Shown: positions 12,801 to 24,364 of the stretch, one piece after another
Layout of the letters: every line of letters starts with the position of its first letter
Position numbering within the stretch: the first letter of the stretch is position 1
NCBI GenBank assembly: GCA_004352715.1
Contig: SCFE01000105.1
Span: 645,496 to 709,495, forward strand
Direction: 5' to 3'
DNA: 64,000 nt
Source of the DNA: Hofstenia miamia
Lineage: Eukaryota > Xenacoelomorpha > Acoela
Made by a program: the position numbers and the translations under genes
The notes under the pieces: generated by a model
Told to the model about the DNA's origin: nothing
Database searches by the model: none
The model's input: the letters and a program-made list of their open reading frames with translations, nothing else

Positions 12801-12841
12801 TTTGTTATGATGATACAATGCGCAAAAATAAAAAATTTTAA
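9828..12841 (+). pseudogene. P-element transposase with THAP domain, broken
   Basis: From ATG 9828 the N-terminus is a THAP zinc finger: C-x4-C (CAVVNC), a conserved W, then after a one-base frameshift near 9950 CRSHF (C-x2-H) and the AVPVLFPN box. A long middle region follows, then VLTIDEIYV with an acidic pair typical of the P-type RNase H fold, VHLLKFIWRN, and near the C-terminus PIENRFSKYRQFGGARF, a P/THAP9 family motif. Damage: the frameshift near 9950, TAA at about 10925, a 389-bp tandem duplication, TAG at 11716 where TGG is expected, a frameshift near 11733 and TAA at about 11810. The segment 11822-12841 is open to its natural stop. The family cuts and pastes DNA at the element's own ends. 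Confidence 0.9.
10762..11539 (+). repeat. 389-bp tandem duplication inside the P transposase
   Basis: Unit 1 (about 10762-11150) and unit 2 (about 11151-11539) align at a constant offset of 389 bp with about 11 differences, so roughly 97% identity. Unit 1 carries the in-frame TAA. Unit 2 reads through at that point (NEYTARTIL) and continues into the rest of the gene. The duplicated block holds the IDEIYV motif. Confidence 0.95.
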
Positions 12842-12867
12842 GGCCTTGATATTTAAGAGTGGCCGTG

Positions 12868-14764
12868 GTTTATTTGAATAATTTTTTAAAGTCTATCCTT
12901 TCTAATACATTTATAAATGTTTCAACTAACTAGCACTAATATACGAACTTTATAAATAATAGGAATAGCCTTAAATATGAAATATCACAATTTTTTTGCA
13001 GATTGCAGAACAAACAAAGGAATTCTATTTGCTAAGTATTAACGTCAAACCATGATAGTGTCTTGAATGTCACGGAATGTTTGACCTGTTGTGAAAAACT
13101 ATAGTGGCAACAATTTACTGTTATAATGTAATACTACCATGGTCAAAATATTTGTGACTATGTAAATTCACAAGTCTGCTAAAAATGAGAATTGACTTTT
13201 GTGCATTGTTGTAATAGAAAGTTTAGTAAAACATTACCTAACGCAGCACTGCTAAACGGTGTCAAATTGTATTTACTAGTACTTGCAATATCTTCACCAT
13301 GACTAGAATTACGCAGCCCCTATTTCTCTTTTCTATTTAATTAAGGGAATTAATTTTATAAAAGAATTAAGCAAATGGAAATTCTGAAATAATTATGTAT
13401 ATAGTTCTCGCAGTAGTGTAAGTACAGACACATGCGTACTTACAGCTAAGGTGTGACACAGACATGGAAATTGGCCGAAAACTTAGGTTTAAACCCGGCC
13501 CACTTACATTACTGCTAATTCAGTGCAGTTTTACGATTTTTGCTTAAAACTGGTTTTTCAATTTTCGGTTTGCTAGACCAATGTTCTAATAAATTTTTTT
13601 AATAAAATTTTTCTCTAAAATTGCAAAAAATATTTAATTTTAGACGAGTACAAGATATTAAATGTAAAATTTCAGCTTTATTATTCAACACATTGTTTAT
13701 AAATTTAAGTTGATTTCAATGATCTGTTGATGAAATATTCAAATCCGTTTTTTTAATTCGCAAGATTTCTCAATTTGTTGCACATAGTAAAATATAATAT
13801 CAGTGAAAATAATAGAATTCTTACCAAAAGTATTAACTCAGATTTCAGTTGAAATTGGGTTATATCTAAAAGTTTGGCACAGAAGTTGGATCATGTATAA
13901 CCCTTTTGATTGATCGTGTGCAGGTTTGGCTAGATGTACATGTTACAAGTTATCTCGTAAGATTGCTGTAAACTGTACAACTATTTCCAATTGCTAAATC
14001 GAGTAAGTCAAAGAAATTCTCAGGTAGAACCTATATGATTTGCGACATAGTTTATAATAGGATTTCAGTTAATCTATATTTACCATTTTTTGACCTTCCA
14101 AATTTCAATCAAAATATTTTATGGCTAACTCCAAATGCTGTTTATATCATAGTTACTAATTTGTTATAATTTCACATTCCTGTATTAATATTCTTTCTTA
14201 ACACAACTACAAAATTCGTATTCATCGCGATCTATCATTCTTTCTTTTTTGCCAATATGTCAAATTTTGACATACTTTTCTACATGCATTGACAACGCCT
14301 GAACCAAAAGCCCCATTATTCTTGGTTTACCAACTAAATATGGTGCTGAAAAACAGGTTTTTAATATTTTTGCAAAAATGAATAACAACTTGAGGTCATA
14401 GTCCAACTTCTGGATTCCTTTTATTCTTGTATCTTATTCTTTATGCATTGCCTCATCTTGATCCTGACTTTGAATTTCATCATATGTTCATCAATAGACT
14501 GTTTATTTGTAGAGGAAAGGAATGCTGCTTGAATTGAGCTATTGATATGATCAAACACTGATCGAATTTTTCAGGCAGTATCATCAGATTAATAAACAAA
14601 TATTAATAAAATGAAAAGAATGTAAATTTTTTTCATATCTATCACGGGACATTGCATCCTGAAATAAGGACTCGTAAATTCACTACCTTTGAATCAAAAA
14701 CCTTGGATTGAAGGGATTTTATGTTAGTTCTTTACAAAATGTTATTCCAAAAGCCACGTAATTC
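12868..14764. other. AT-rich sequence without recognised genes
   Basis: I looked on both strands for exons, conserved motifs and inverted repeats and found none I can name. A GC-richer patch at about 13460-13500 is too short to classify. Confidence 0.45.
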
Positions 14765-15250
14765 CAGAGGCGTATTTTCTTTATGTGCGAGGTGTGCGCT
14801 GCACACCTTTTAACCAGCACTTTCATGATTTTAGAGCGTTTTTTCTTATCGCTTATTTAGGAACAAAGTAAATTTAATACTTTTTCATAAAACCTGTGTC
14901 TAAATTACAGTTTTGGTAAAATTGAAGTATTTCGATTGTTTTGACCAATATAAACTATACGTTGATTTAATTGCCTATTACATGTATCGATCTTGTTTAA
15001 CAAACATATCACTAATAAATTAATGAATTAAAATGTCTTAGTTACTTCAAAAGACATTAAAAGAACAAGGTGTGCGTTCACTTTAACGACCACTACGAAA
15101 ATAATCGTTCAAATTGCATCCTAAATTTGATTGGTAGAGGACTCCGAGAGATAAACACACGGAGTCCGCGGACTGGTTCACGAAACGGAAATAGATCATT
15201 TCGAGGTGTGCGCTAATGATCACCGCACCTCGAATGAGAAATCAAATGTC
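14765..15250. mobile_element. hAT-like left end and adjoining remnant
   Basis: CAGAGGCGTATTTTCTTTAT at 14765 has the CAG-GGCG form typical of hAT terminal repeats. A perfect small hairpin follows (AGGTGTGC-GCT-GCACACCT, about 14790-14810). A related motif recurs at about 15204-15234 as a 9-bp-stem hairpin (CGAGGTGTG...CGCACCTCG). I could not find a matching right end or target duplication. It may be the 5' end of the hAT relic whose gene starts near 20161, but the flank comparison with the end at 22427 does not support that. Confidence 0.4.
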
Positions 15251-16179
15251 TCACCACTCTCACTTAAATCCCGCCAAGCAAACCTCAATAAATGATAAAG
15301 TATATTTTTCAAGTTCTACATACATACATTGGCTGTGGTGTTAAGCTAAAACAAATTTGACTATTTTAGTGGATGAACCAGTTATTAGCAGTAAAACAGA
15401 CAAGCTCACACTGTGTCATTTGCACAACACGCAGCCCTGGTTGAACGTGATCATGAGCCTGCTGTTGCAAAGGGGGCTCATCAATGCTAGACAAAAGCTG
15501 TGGAATATGAACATTAGCTTGCTAATGTTTTCGACCAACAAGAAACATAGTTTCTTAATCACCTTAATGATGGCTGCATATGGTTAGGTGGGTCATCTAT
15601 TTCCGCTTCTATCCAAATACAGTTTCGAAAATAATAGCAAATGAGTCCCGGTCTCCTTTTAGTTGAAATTAAAAGTTGGTCCGATCACGTACTAGTCCTG
15701 TCTCATGTTTAAATCTTTCGCGGTGTTGTTGAATAAACTAAAAACCCATTTCAAATATTTACTTGACACCTGATTTTAAGAAATATTCATTTGAAAAATA
15801 TTTTACGTTAATGTAGAGTATATTAAAAATTATAAATTTAATTATGTTATAGATGGCTTCAAGTTCCAACAATGACTGAAGTGATTCCCATTGTATTCTG
15901 TGCAAATTGCTCAATACTTCATTTCATACATTTTCTTTTGAAGACAAAATTGCAATTAAAAATTTAATGTCAACACCAAAAATGGCAAACTTAAAAACTT
16001 CTCATAAAGGTAATAAGTCAAAATACATCAGACATTTTCAAGAGAATATATATAAGAAAATTGACTGGATTTAGTGAAATTAATAAACTATTTTAGAGAC
16101 TATCCCTACTCTTTCATAAATAATTTTACTCAAACTACTTAATATTAAAATTATGATTAGAAGTTAAGCAAAATCGTTT
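15251..16179. other. Unassigned sequence with weak coding traces
   Basis: The short frame at 15357-15587 and the segment from 15851 (MASSSNND then a CILCK-like C-x2-C motif, with a stop between) could be transposon debris. Neither is long enough to name. Confidence 0.3.
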
Positions 16180-17830
16180 CCTAAAATAGGTTTACATTTA
16201 CAAACATTTAGAAAATATATAAATTCTGTATTTACCTTAGTGTTTGGGTTGGTAACGGGATGCCAGGATATCATAGAATGTAGTTAGGAAATAGTAAAAA
16301 ATCGTTAATTATTCAAAAAATTGCTGATCGCGTAGGTTTGAAACTAGGCGGAATCGCATTCTAACATAGCTTTACATCCAAAAAGTTTTAGAAAATATAT
16401 AATTTTGCATATGACTTATTATTTGAGTTGGTGCCTGGATGGCAGGATATCCTAGAATGTATGTGGAAATAATATGAAATCTCAAATTATGAAATAACTT
16501 ACACAATTATGATATGTTCATATAAAATCAATATCGGAAAGCCGGGTTCAGGCTAAATACGTTAATTAGATGCATCATTGATTGAATAGGCGTAGAGAAA
16601 GCTAAGAAATCGTTAATTATTCAAAAAATACTGATTAAGTTGGTCTTAAACTAGGCGAAATCGCATTCTACTACGATTTTACATCTAAAAATATATAAAT
16701 TTTGTATTTGCCAAAGTGTTTACATTGGGCATGGGATGACAGGATATCATAGAATATGAATATGAATTCATAAAGTATTCACTAACTAGTGATCTAAATG
16801 TAGGATCTGGCTAATATATCAATATTGTCACAACGGGTTCAAGCTGAATATGTTAAACAGATAATCTTAAAATTAAAAAAACCTTTAAAAAAATTAAAAT
16901 TTTGCATTTTTCTTAGTCTTTTAGTTGGTTCCGGGATGCCAGGATATCATAAAATGAATTAAGGCAATGCTAAAAAAATCAAATTTTTCAAAAAATAGTG
17001 ATTGGATTGACCTTAAACTAGGTTCAATCACTGTCTAATATAATTTTAAATCTAAAAAGGTTTTAGAAAATATATAAACTTTGTATTTGCCTTAGTATTT
17101 GAGTTGGTCCTGAGATGAAAGCATATCATACAAAGTTGGTAGAAAATTCTAAGAAATAATTATTTAATAGCTAGTGATCAAATTGTAGGATCCGGTGATT
17201 ATATTAATATCTTAATGCCGCGTTCAGGCTGAATATGACAATAAGATACATCATTGCTTCAATGTGGATACAAAAAGCAAAGAAGTAGTGAATTATTCAA
17301 TAACTGGTTCTTAAATTGGTTTGAAACTAGGCGAAATCGGTTTCTAATATAGTTTTACATCTAAAATATCTCTGGAGGGCAAGATATAGAATGTTGATGG
17401 AAAGTTCTAAGAAATCATGAATTGCGCAACAACTAGAGATCCTAATGCAGGACCCGGCTATTATTTACACATCATTTTGACGGGTTCAGGCGGAATATGT
17501 TAATCAGATACAATATTGCTTGAATATAGATAGGGAAAAGCTTAAAAAAATTGTGAATTATTAAAAAATTGCTTACTAAATTGGTTTTAAGCTAGGCGGA
17601 ATCGCTTTCTAATAGAGTTTTACATCTAAAAACTTTTAGAATCATATAATTTTGTAATTGCTAAATATTTGGGTTGGCGCCGGGATGTCAGGATATCATA
17701 GAATGTATGTAGAAATAATATGAAATCACGAATTATTCAATAAATTATGATACAATTGTGAGATTTTTCCTTCAAATCAATAGCGGAATGCCGAGTTCAG
17801 GCTGAATATCTTAAACAGATATATATAAAA
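16180..17830. repeat. Degenerate tandem (satellite-like) array, at least seven units
   Basis: A phrase close to GGGATGCCAGGATATCATAG recurs near 16255, 16435, 16735, 16935, 17112, 17372 and 17680. It is joined by other shared blocks: AAACTAGGCGAAATCGCATT, TTTACATCTAAAAA, GGGTTCAGGCTGAATATGTT and ATGTAGGATCCGGCTA. Spacing alternates between short (about 175-200 bp) and long (about 260-310 bp) units; the long form carries the additional GGGTTCAGGCTGAATATG block. Units are diverged and some are truncated. There is no coding content. Confidence 0.85.
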
Positions 17831-17861
17831 TATAATACTATATATAATATGATATATGTGA

Positions 17862-17970
17862 TACATGCACGAGGCGCGTTGGTGCCGAGAAGTTCTATTA
17901 TTAGATAATGATTTAAATGTAATTCATCTATATAGGAAAATCTACGAGGCACCTTTGCGCCGAGAAATTT
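17862..17970. repeat. Pair of GC-rich hairpin-like repeats at the edge of the array
   Basis: ACGAGGCGCGTTGGTGCCGA (about 17869) and ACGAGGCACCTTTGCGCCGA (about 17944) are two versions of one motif about 75 bp apart in AT-rich DNA. Each is an imperfect hairpin (GGCGC-loop-GTGCC and GGCAC-loop-GCGCC) followed by GAA.TT. They may be the boundary of the satellite or two ends of a small element. Confidence 0.5.
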
Positions 17971-17975
17971 ACTTT

Positions 17976-20160
17976 ACTTGTTACATAATATAAGATTTTG
18001 GTAATTAATAATAGTGGTCTATTACGTAATAATTTTGCAAGTTAATTTTTGTTGTAAAAGATGTTGAATTAATCCCTCCAAGATGTTGTAAACAGCGAGT
18101 AAATTGACCAAAATTCATTAGATAATCGTTTACTAAATAAATACACATGTGTTACTATTCTATTGTTTCTATATAGATAAAAACAAAATTCCCATATTGC
18201 TGTAGTTATATGAAAACAAATTGTTTACATTGGAATTTATGTTTCATCCATGTTTGCGATTTAATTACGTTAATTTCACTGCTTAAACTGCGCACATAGA
18301 TTCATTGCTTTCCAAGCAATAGTTAGACGCATTTTATCAACTTCCAAATGTGACTTTTCAAATGGATTAGATGTATTTTCTATTAACAAATTTGGGTAAA
18401 AACATTGGAAGAACGAAATCACGTATGTTATTTTATTGACTGAAAAAAGTGCATTTTTGTCAAAGGGAATAAATATGGGGCGAATAATTAAAACGAAAAA
18501 AGTTAAACTTCCCGTAGGTATCTCATCAGGAGATTAAACAATGGGAATAGTGTAAATTTGAATTTTTGGCAAAACGATATTTACAATATTGCGGCATTAT
18601 ATTTCAAAGAAACAATCAAGAAATTTGCGTAGGTTTTTGTTCAATAGATTAGACTACAGTAAATGTCTGAAAATTGAATTTAGTTTTTTGAAAGTCGTCT
18701 TGAAAACGTGTTTTTGACCAATATTCACTGAGAAATGCTTGTTCAAACTAGCAAATGTAATAATTCGACTTTGCAAGAGATATGAGTTCTTTATACAAAA
18801 AATATATCTATTTTGAATTTTGATGTCAATTTCCGACTGACATGGGACCCACCCACGACCCCGGTCATTTTATGTTCACTTTTATACTTATTTCAGGTTC
18901 CAATTACAACCAAATAAACTTCTTTCCAATTCAATATTTTTTCCATTTTCTATATCCCACTTTATTTCTATACTTTTCAAACTTTTATTTCTTCATTAAA
19001 AAACTCAAACAATGCAATTAAACCCTATCTCTGTGCAATTATCTCGAATAAATTATTCCAGTTTCAACGTCTTTCAAGAAGGCATTCTAATATCTTCTGC
19101 CTGAGACCTCTATCAACAGACAAAGTCTCTGCATTAGGTTTTGCATAATTTAGTAAATCTATGTACTCTTCACTTGATTTCAAGAGTTATGCCTCTGTTG
19201 ATTTTAATCTGATTTTTAAATATTAAATATCCTTCTTACAAGCATCTCTAATTCTACAATAAAAATTCATTAATTAGAGTAATTCATATTCTTACATATA
19301 CTACTTTCAATTGAAAATATTTTCTACTTTTTTGTAAAAAATGTAGCCTGAATACAAGCATTGTTTAAATAATAATAAATATATTATAATATTAAATCAA
19401 TCGTGTCATATATGCTGCATTACTTTGAGCACTAGTTGCTATATAAAAAATGTGCTTTGCAATTTATTAATACTGGTATAATATGCAATAGTTATTTTTA
19501 AAATTAAAATTTGTGAAAGAGCTATTGAAGTTCTCCAGGATGTTCTAAAGAACTTGCAAATCGAAAATACACGAACTAATTGCTCTCTAAATTAAGACTG
19601 CCGGCTTATTGTTTCTAAATAGACATAAACAAACATCTCAAGAAATTTGAATCATTTTAATTGCACACCACTAAGCGAAGGAAAACTAAAGATTTGCTTC
19701 AAAATAAGTGTTGTGTGATAATTCAATTTGCAAGTTCATTACATGCTTTACAACAAAGTGAAATAGCGCGATTTAAACAAGAAGGCTTAGTCAGCAATAA
19801 ATCATCGTAGATGATTTTATAAATTAATAGGTTTTGGTGTAAAACGTGTTTGAAATAGACACTTTTAACTTTTCTAATGAAAAATCGACGTCGTCAATAA
19901 AATTTTTAAAAATTCTTGCAAGTTCTTTAAGAGATCAACAACAGAATATGCAATAGTGAAATGTAAGACAAAACCTTCCTGACAGGGATTGATCGTAGAT
20001 GCTTTTCTAGATGATAAAGAAAGGTCAGAATGTATTATTTCATTTTCTCAATAATGTATTAACATAGCAAATTTCATGCACGCGAAATTGAATATATTTC
20101 TCAGATTATTAAATGAACCTAATTTCTTCCTATGGCTGGTTCAGTGTACTGTTTTAATCT
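17976..20160. other. AT-rich sequence without recognised genes
   Basis: No convincing exons, RNA genes or inverted-repeat ends were found on either strand. The last few hundred bases may be the 5' part of the hAT relic that becomes readable at about 20161. Confidence 0.45.
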
Positions 20161-22023
20161 GAACAAAATAATTGGGCAAAATATGGATTTTCAGACTTAA
20201 ATCATTTATCTGTAAGTGTTTCTAAACATGAAAGAACAGCTACACACATCGAATCTGGCTATATATTTAGAGTATTTGGCTTGCAAAGTGTCGATACAAT
20301 GATAGAAAATGCTAAAAAATTGAATTTAGAAAGCACAATGAAAAGGTTAAGTCTAAACCGAGAATTTATTAAACGCTTAATTGATGCTGTATGTATCTTG
20401 GCTAAGCAAGAAGTAACTTTTAGAGGCCACAATGAATCTGATGGCTCTTGAAATAAGAGGAATTATGTCGAATATTTGAATGCTTTAAGAGAATATGATA
20501 CGGTTTTAAATTTGCATTTTTCTTCCAATTCGTTATTTAAGGGGACATCCCCAATCATTCAAAATGATTTAATTAAAGCCACCTCAACCGTTGTTTTAAG
20601 CAAAATTCAAAAAGAAATTGAAAATTCAATTTATGTTTCATTGATGATGGATGAAACAACTGATATAATATCAAAATCTCAACTTTCCATCGTACTGAGG
20701 TATATTTCCCTTAAAGATAAATGTGTCTACGAGCGATTCATTGGCTTTGAAGATATCAGTAGTGATATGTCAGCAAATAGCCTATGCAAAAAAGTTGAAG
20801 AAATCGTAAAAGAATTCAATTGTTCTGAAAAATTGATGGGACAAACCTATGATGGTGCATCCGTTATGAGTGGACATCTCAACGGTCTTCAAAAAAAAGT
20901 TTTGGTTATTTACCCCCATGCAATTTTTACACATTGTTATGCCCATGTTTTAAATTTGGTGCTACACCAGAGTCTGTGTAGTATTAAGGAATGTAGGATT
21001 TTCTTTCAAACTTTAAATGGCTTGACATCATTTTTCTCCAAATATTCTAAAAGAACGTACCATCTGTCAGAGTACATGAAAAAAAATTACCAAATGTTTC
21101 TCAAACAAGATGGAATTTTACCTCTCGTTTATGTAATACAGTACATTCATACAGAAATTCATTAATCTCATTTTTTACAGACTTAGTAGAAAATGGAGAT
21201 GAATGGGATATGGATACTGTCGTGAAATGCAGATATAGTGCGTTTCTTAAAGATTCGGAAACAATTTTTTTGCTTGAAATCCTATCAAGAATTTTCTGTT
21301 ACACTGATGTTCTATCTGACACTTTACAGACTAACTGCACAGATGTTTTATATTGTAAGATCAAAATTACAGAAGTAAAAAATACCTTAAAAGAGGAAAG
21401 AAACAACATTGTTATATTGTTAAACATTATTGAAAAAACACAGAGTGATGGAAGTAATAGATCATCTGAAACATATCAACGTCGATTATATTTCGAAATA
21501 TATGATCATATTGTAAGCCATATAGAAGCTAGATTTTCTTCAATTTTCAAGCTAGAATTTTTCAAGTTTATGGATTCAACAAACTTTCAATCTTTTATAA
21601 GTAGCTTCCCTTCTAATTTAATTAATAACTGAAAATCGAATTATGGAACTTTATTTTTTTACACCAAACTCAGAAATGAGCTGACTGTGTTATACAGGTC
21701 TGAGGAAATGCAAAATAAAACAGTTATTTTCACGAATGTGTGATGGTGATTTATACCGAGCTTTTTCTGAAGTATTTAACCTAATTCAGATTATTCTAGT
21801 AATTCCTGCTACTACTGCATCTGTAGAACGTTTATTTTCTGCAATGAAAAGAATCAAATCAATTTGCAGAGCAACACATAACCAAGAAAGACTTTCTAAT
21901 CTCAGTTTGCTTTCAATTGAGAAAGAAATATTGCAAAGATTGAGGCAGTCCGGTTCATTTTATGATGAAGTAATAAAAGAATTTTTGAAAAAGCAAAGAC
22001 GAATTGAACTAGTGTATAAATAA
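20161..22023 (+). pseudogene. hAT-family transposase, broken
   Basis: Recognisable blocks in order: KYGFSDLNHLSVSVSKHE (about 20180-20240), SLNREFIKRLIDA, FRGHNES, then after TGA near 20449 a long open frame to 21165 with MMDETTDIISKSQLS (first catalytic region), GQTYDGASVMSG and THCYAHVLNLVL (the hAT C-x2-H region). After a stop at 21163 it continues 21180-21632, and a last segment 21736-22023 has TTASVERLFSAMKRIKS, the hAT dimerisation motif. The order matches ZMYM1-like/hAT transposases. At least three stops or frame changes show it is inactive. Confidence 0.88.
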
Positions 22024-22115
22024 ATTTTGTTCTTGACTTTTTGAAGTGCATTATTTTATGCAGGTCTATAGTTTCCGTTGAATAAAATTCTTTTTATTGA
22101 TATAATACACCGCAC

Positions 22116-22388
22116 CAGAGTTGCAAGCTGTTGTAATTTTCAGAAGTTGGGCCAAACCGAACCCTTTCAGAAATCAAACCAAACCGAACCAAATTATTTA
22201 TTAATTTAAGCTAATAACGTGAACTTTTTCAAACCGAAAAAACTGCATAATAAGTAAATAGTGAAACGGAATTTAGAATAAATATTCATTAACAAATTTA
22301 TACATTTTGAATATTTGGTTCATCATTGACCTATTTTAATTCAAATACAATGATGAAACCAAACTGAACCGAGCCACTACTAACTCTG
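22116..22388. mobile_element. Non-autonomous hAT-type MITE nested in the hAT relic, 273 bp
   Basis: It is flanked by a perfect 8-bp target duplication, CACCGCAC (22108-22115 and 22389-22396). The ends are inverted: CAGAGTT at the left and AACTCTG at the right. Both arms carry AACCAAACCGAACC-like runs in opposite orientation. Removing the insert and one duplication restores a continuous 3' end of the host hAT element. The 8-bp duplication and CAG start fit the hAT superfamily. Confidence 0.88.
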
Positions 22389-22439
22389 CACCGCACACTA
22401 GGCAATGTGGCCCACGCTCCGCCACTGCCCATAACTACT

Positions 22440-23170
22440 TTCGCATCATTTTTCTAACAATTGTCATATTTCAACATCTATCATTAAGCTACCATATCTA
22501 AACATTTTGTGCACTTCTACTTCTGAAGCTCCTTGTAAAAGTAAGAACATTCTTTTTTGCAAATCTTTTGTAGTCTTTGCATTTGGTTATATTAAATCTA
22601 AAATGTATTACTTCTATTATTGTTTTTCCTTCTTACAGCTCACACTATTGTGTGAGAACTCTAGCTGTTGCTAACATTTTGGTAATTCGAATTCCTACAG
22701 GTATTTCTTATGTTTACTGCGTCAACTTTTTCGAGGCCTACCGTTACATTCTTCAAATTCCATATTCTCTCTATTTCCTTTGCCAGCATGCCTGTACTTG
22801 TTCATCTAATCTTCCCCTTGCTTTCTACATTCACGTATTTTTTACTTCTATGTCCATTACTGTTCACGTTCTCTCCATTTTATCAAACACTACTACGTCT
22901 AGACTGCTTCCTTCAATCACCTCTCTAATCTGAATGTTGAAGTCTACAGTATCTTAACCGGTTCTCATTCTTTGTTACTCCACGTAGCATATGCTCACAC
23001 CATTTATCTCTTGCGTCTAACCTAAGCTACCTACTCAAGTTCCAGTATGTCATAAACAGCACTTCTTGCCATGCTTGTACATATACTCATTCTGCTCTAA
23101 ATTCTCACATCCTGCTATCAGATGATTGGCTGTCTCGAACTTCCTTCTTACATAGCTTGCACTTTTTGTA
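22440..23170 (-). pseudogene. LINE 3' end: CCHC finger and restriction-like endonuclease, broken
   Basis: Reading down the minus strand from about 23165: KCKLCKKE with HLIAGCEN after frame repair (the same CCHC finger as at 659-700), then MYKHGKK, a block with IREVIEGSSLDVVVFDKMER and a VMDIEVKN-like strand, which are the acidic positions of the restriction-like endonuclease, then KEIERIWNLKNVTVGLEKV. Many stops. The fragment ends beside the hAT terminus at 22427, so one probably inserted next to the other. The plus-strand frames here are shadows. Confidence 0.75.
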
Positions 23171-23593
23171 AGATAAGATTTTTTATTCATGTAGCATTGC
23201 AAATAGTGATGCGCAACTAAAAAGGCAATAATGCATACATGTACAAATTAGAAAAAAATTAAAAACACTTATTTCAGGTTTTTGTCTACATGCTTCTTCA
23301 CACAATATTAAGAAAAGGTCTATATGGATCACGATTGGCCAATTGACATAAGTACCGTTGGTCAATATTTTTCGTTAGTTTCGTTATAATTTGAAAGGTA
23401 ATGAATTAGTCTCCAGCATCTTTAAAGATTTTTTGAAAGTTACGGTTTGAATAATTTAAATCCAAGAAATTGTCAAGTTTTAACTATAAACTTTCTAAGT
23501 TATTCTAGCAGCTAAGCAGAAATGTAGTTTTTTATTGGGTTTTTGGTATTGTAATAGCAACACTTATGAAAGTAATATACTTGTTTCATTTAG

Positions 23594-23826
23594 AGCAAAT
23601 GGAATCAGTGAAAAAACAAATGCGTGAAAGAAAAGTTCAGAACATTCTCAATCGACGGAATACGAAAGCCCGTTATGAAGAAGAAAAACGTAAATATGCC
23701 AAGGTCTACCTGCAACCGATTTGCCAAAATTACCAGCTAGTGGCAAGAGAAATAGATATTCGTAATAAGCGTAAGGAAGAGCAACTTAAACAAAATAGAC
23801 GCGGTTTAAAGCGATATTCGCTTTAA
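23594..23826 (+). CDS. Terminal exon of an unidentified charged, coiled-coil-like protein
   Basis: Acceptor TTGTTTCATTTAG precedes an exon beginning with the last two bases of a codon, then QMESVKKQMRERKVQNILNR, a run rich in K/R/E, YLQPICQNYQLVAREID, and end GLKRYSL with TAA at 23824-23826. The composition suggests a helical, basic protein, of the kind common in ciliary or centrosomal genes, but I do not recognise it. The upstream exon was not located. A 269-bp transposon follows 80 bp downstream, probably in or near the 3' UTR. Confidence 0.5.
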
Positions 23827-23905
23827 AAATGACTTGCAATATGTTCAAAATATTAGATTTCTATTATCACTGTGTTTTCATACTAACAAACAATAATAGG
23901 TTAAG

Positions 23906-24174
23906 CCCAATAAACAATAAAACGTTTAGAAGACATCTTATACCACGTCTTAAAATGGTTTAGAATACGTTTAGAAATGGCATCTATTTCAGTTGTAGAA
24001 GATGTGTTTAAGATGTTTAGAAATGGTTTAGAAGACGTTTGGTGGACACCAGATGACATTCGGCAACGTTTAGGCATGATGTTTTATAAGACATTTAGAA
24101 GGCGTACCTTAAGACGTCTTACAACGTGTTATACCATTATAAGACAGATATAAAACGTTTTGTTGTTTATTGGG
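23906..24174. mobile_element. CCCA-type element 1, 269 bp, built from short palindromic units
   Basis: Terminal repeat CCCAATAAACAATAAAACGT at the left matches the complement of the right end with one change in 22. The flanks are AG on both sides (23904-23905, 24175-24176). The interior is mostly variants of GTTTAGAAGAC and its inverse GTCTTA in both orientations (for example ACGTCTTAAAATGGTTTAGA). There is no ORF. It shares the end type with the elements at 60872-61676 and 62977-63819. Confidence 0.8.
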
Positions 24175-24364
24175 AGTCTATATCAAATTATATTCCTTTA
24201 GAAAAAATTTCATATAAGCATATCTTCTATAAATCGATGACATTATAACCATAAATTAACCCTATACCCACAAGCGTAACAAACCGTTTTATCCATATCT
24301 TTGAACAATTTTATCAAAAACTTAAGTAATATAGAAAACCCTTGATTGAGTTTGTGCGCACTCA

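Larger units (their letters stand above)
9688..12867 (+). mobile_element. P element, structurally complete (3,180 bp)
   Basis: The ends are a perfect 13-bp inverted repeat: CACGGCCACTCTT at 9688-9700 and its complement AAGAGTGGCCGTG at 12855-12867. The flanks carry a perfect 7-bp target duplication, GTTTATT (9681-9687 and 12868-12874). P elements normally give 7-8 bp duplications. A short hairpin (CAGCAA...TTGCTG, 9701-9719) follows the left end. The single gene inside ends 14 bp before the right repeat. The ends are better preserved than the gene, which has frameshifts, stops and an internal duplication, so this copy could move only with transposase from elsewhere. Confidence 0.92.
20161..22427 (+). 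mobile_element. hAT transposon relic, 3' end defined
   Basis: A decayed transposase gene (20161-22023) is followed by a polyadenylation-like AATAAA and by a 3' terminal sequence whose complement reads CAGTGGCGGAGCGTGGGCC, a classic hAT end, finishing at 22427. A separate 273-bp element is inserted at 22116-22388. I could not find the 5' end or the 8-bp target duplication. Confidence 0.75.

Noticed and set aside
16180-17830. CRISPR-like array
   Set aside because: Units are diverged, hundreds of bases long and without regular unique spacers, and the genome is eukaryotic.
20476-20478. A translation start for the hAT transposase at 20476
   Set aside because: The codon is TTG, and hAT motifs continue upstream in the same frame across a TGA; it is a mid-gene position.
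14765-22427. One 7.7-kb hAT element from the CAGAGGCG end at 14765 to the end at 22427
   Set aside because: The flanks (CGTAATTC and CCCATAAC) do not form an 8-bp duplication and the two ends differ beyond the CAG-GGCG core.
22577-22933. Plus-strand frames of 118 and 72 codons
   Set aside because: Shadows of the minus-strand LINE fragment, whose zinc-finger and nuclease motifs are recognisable.
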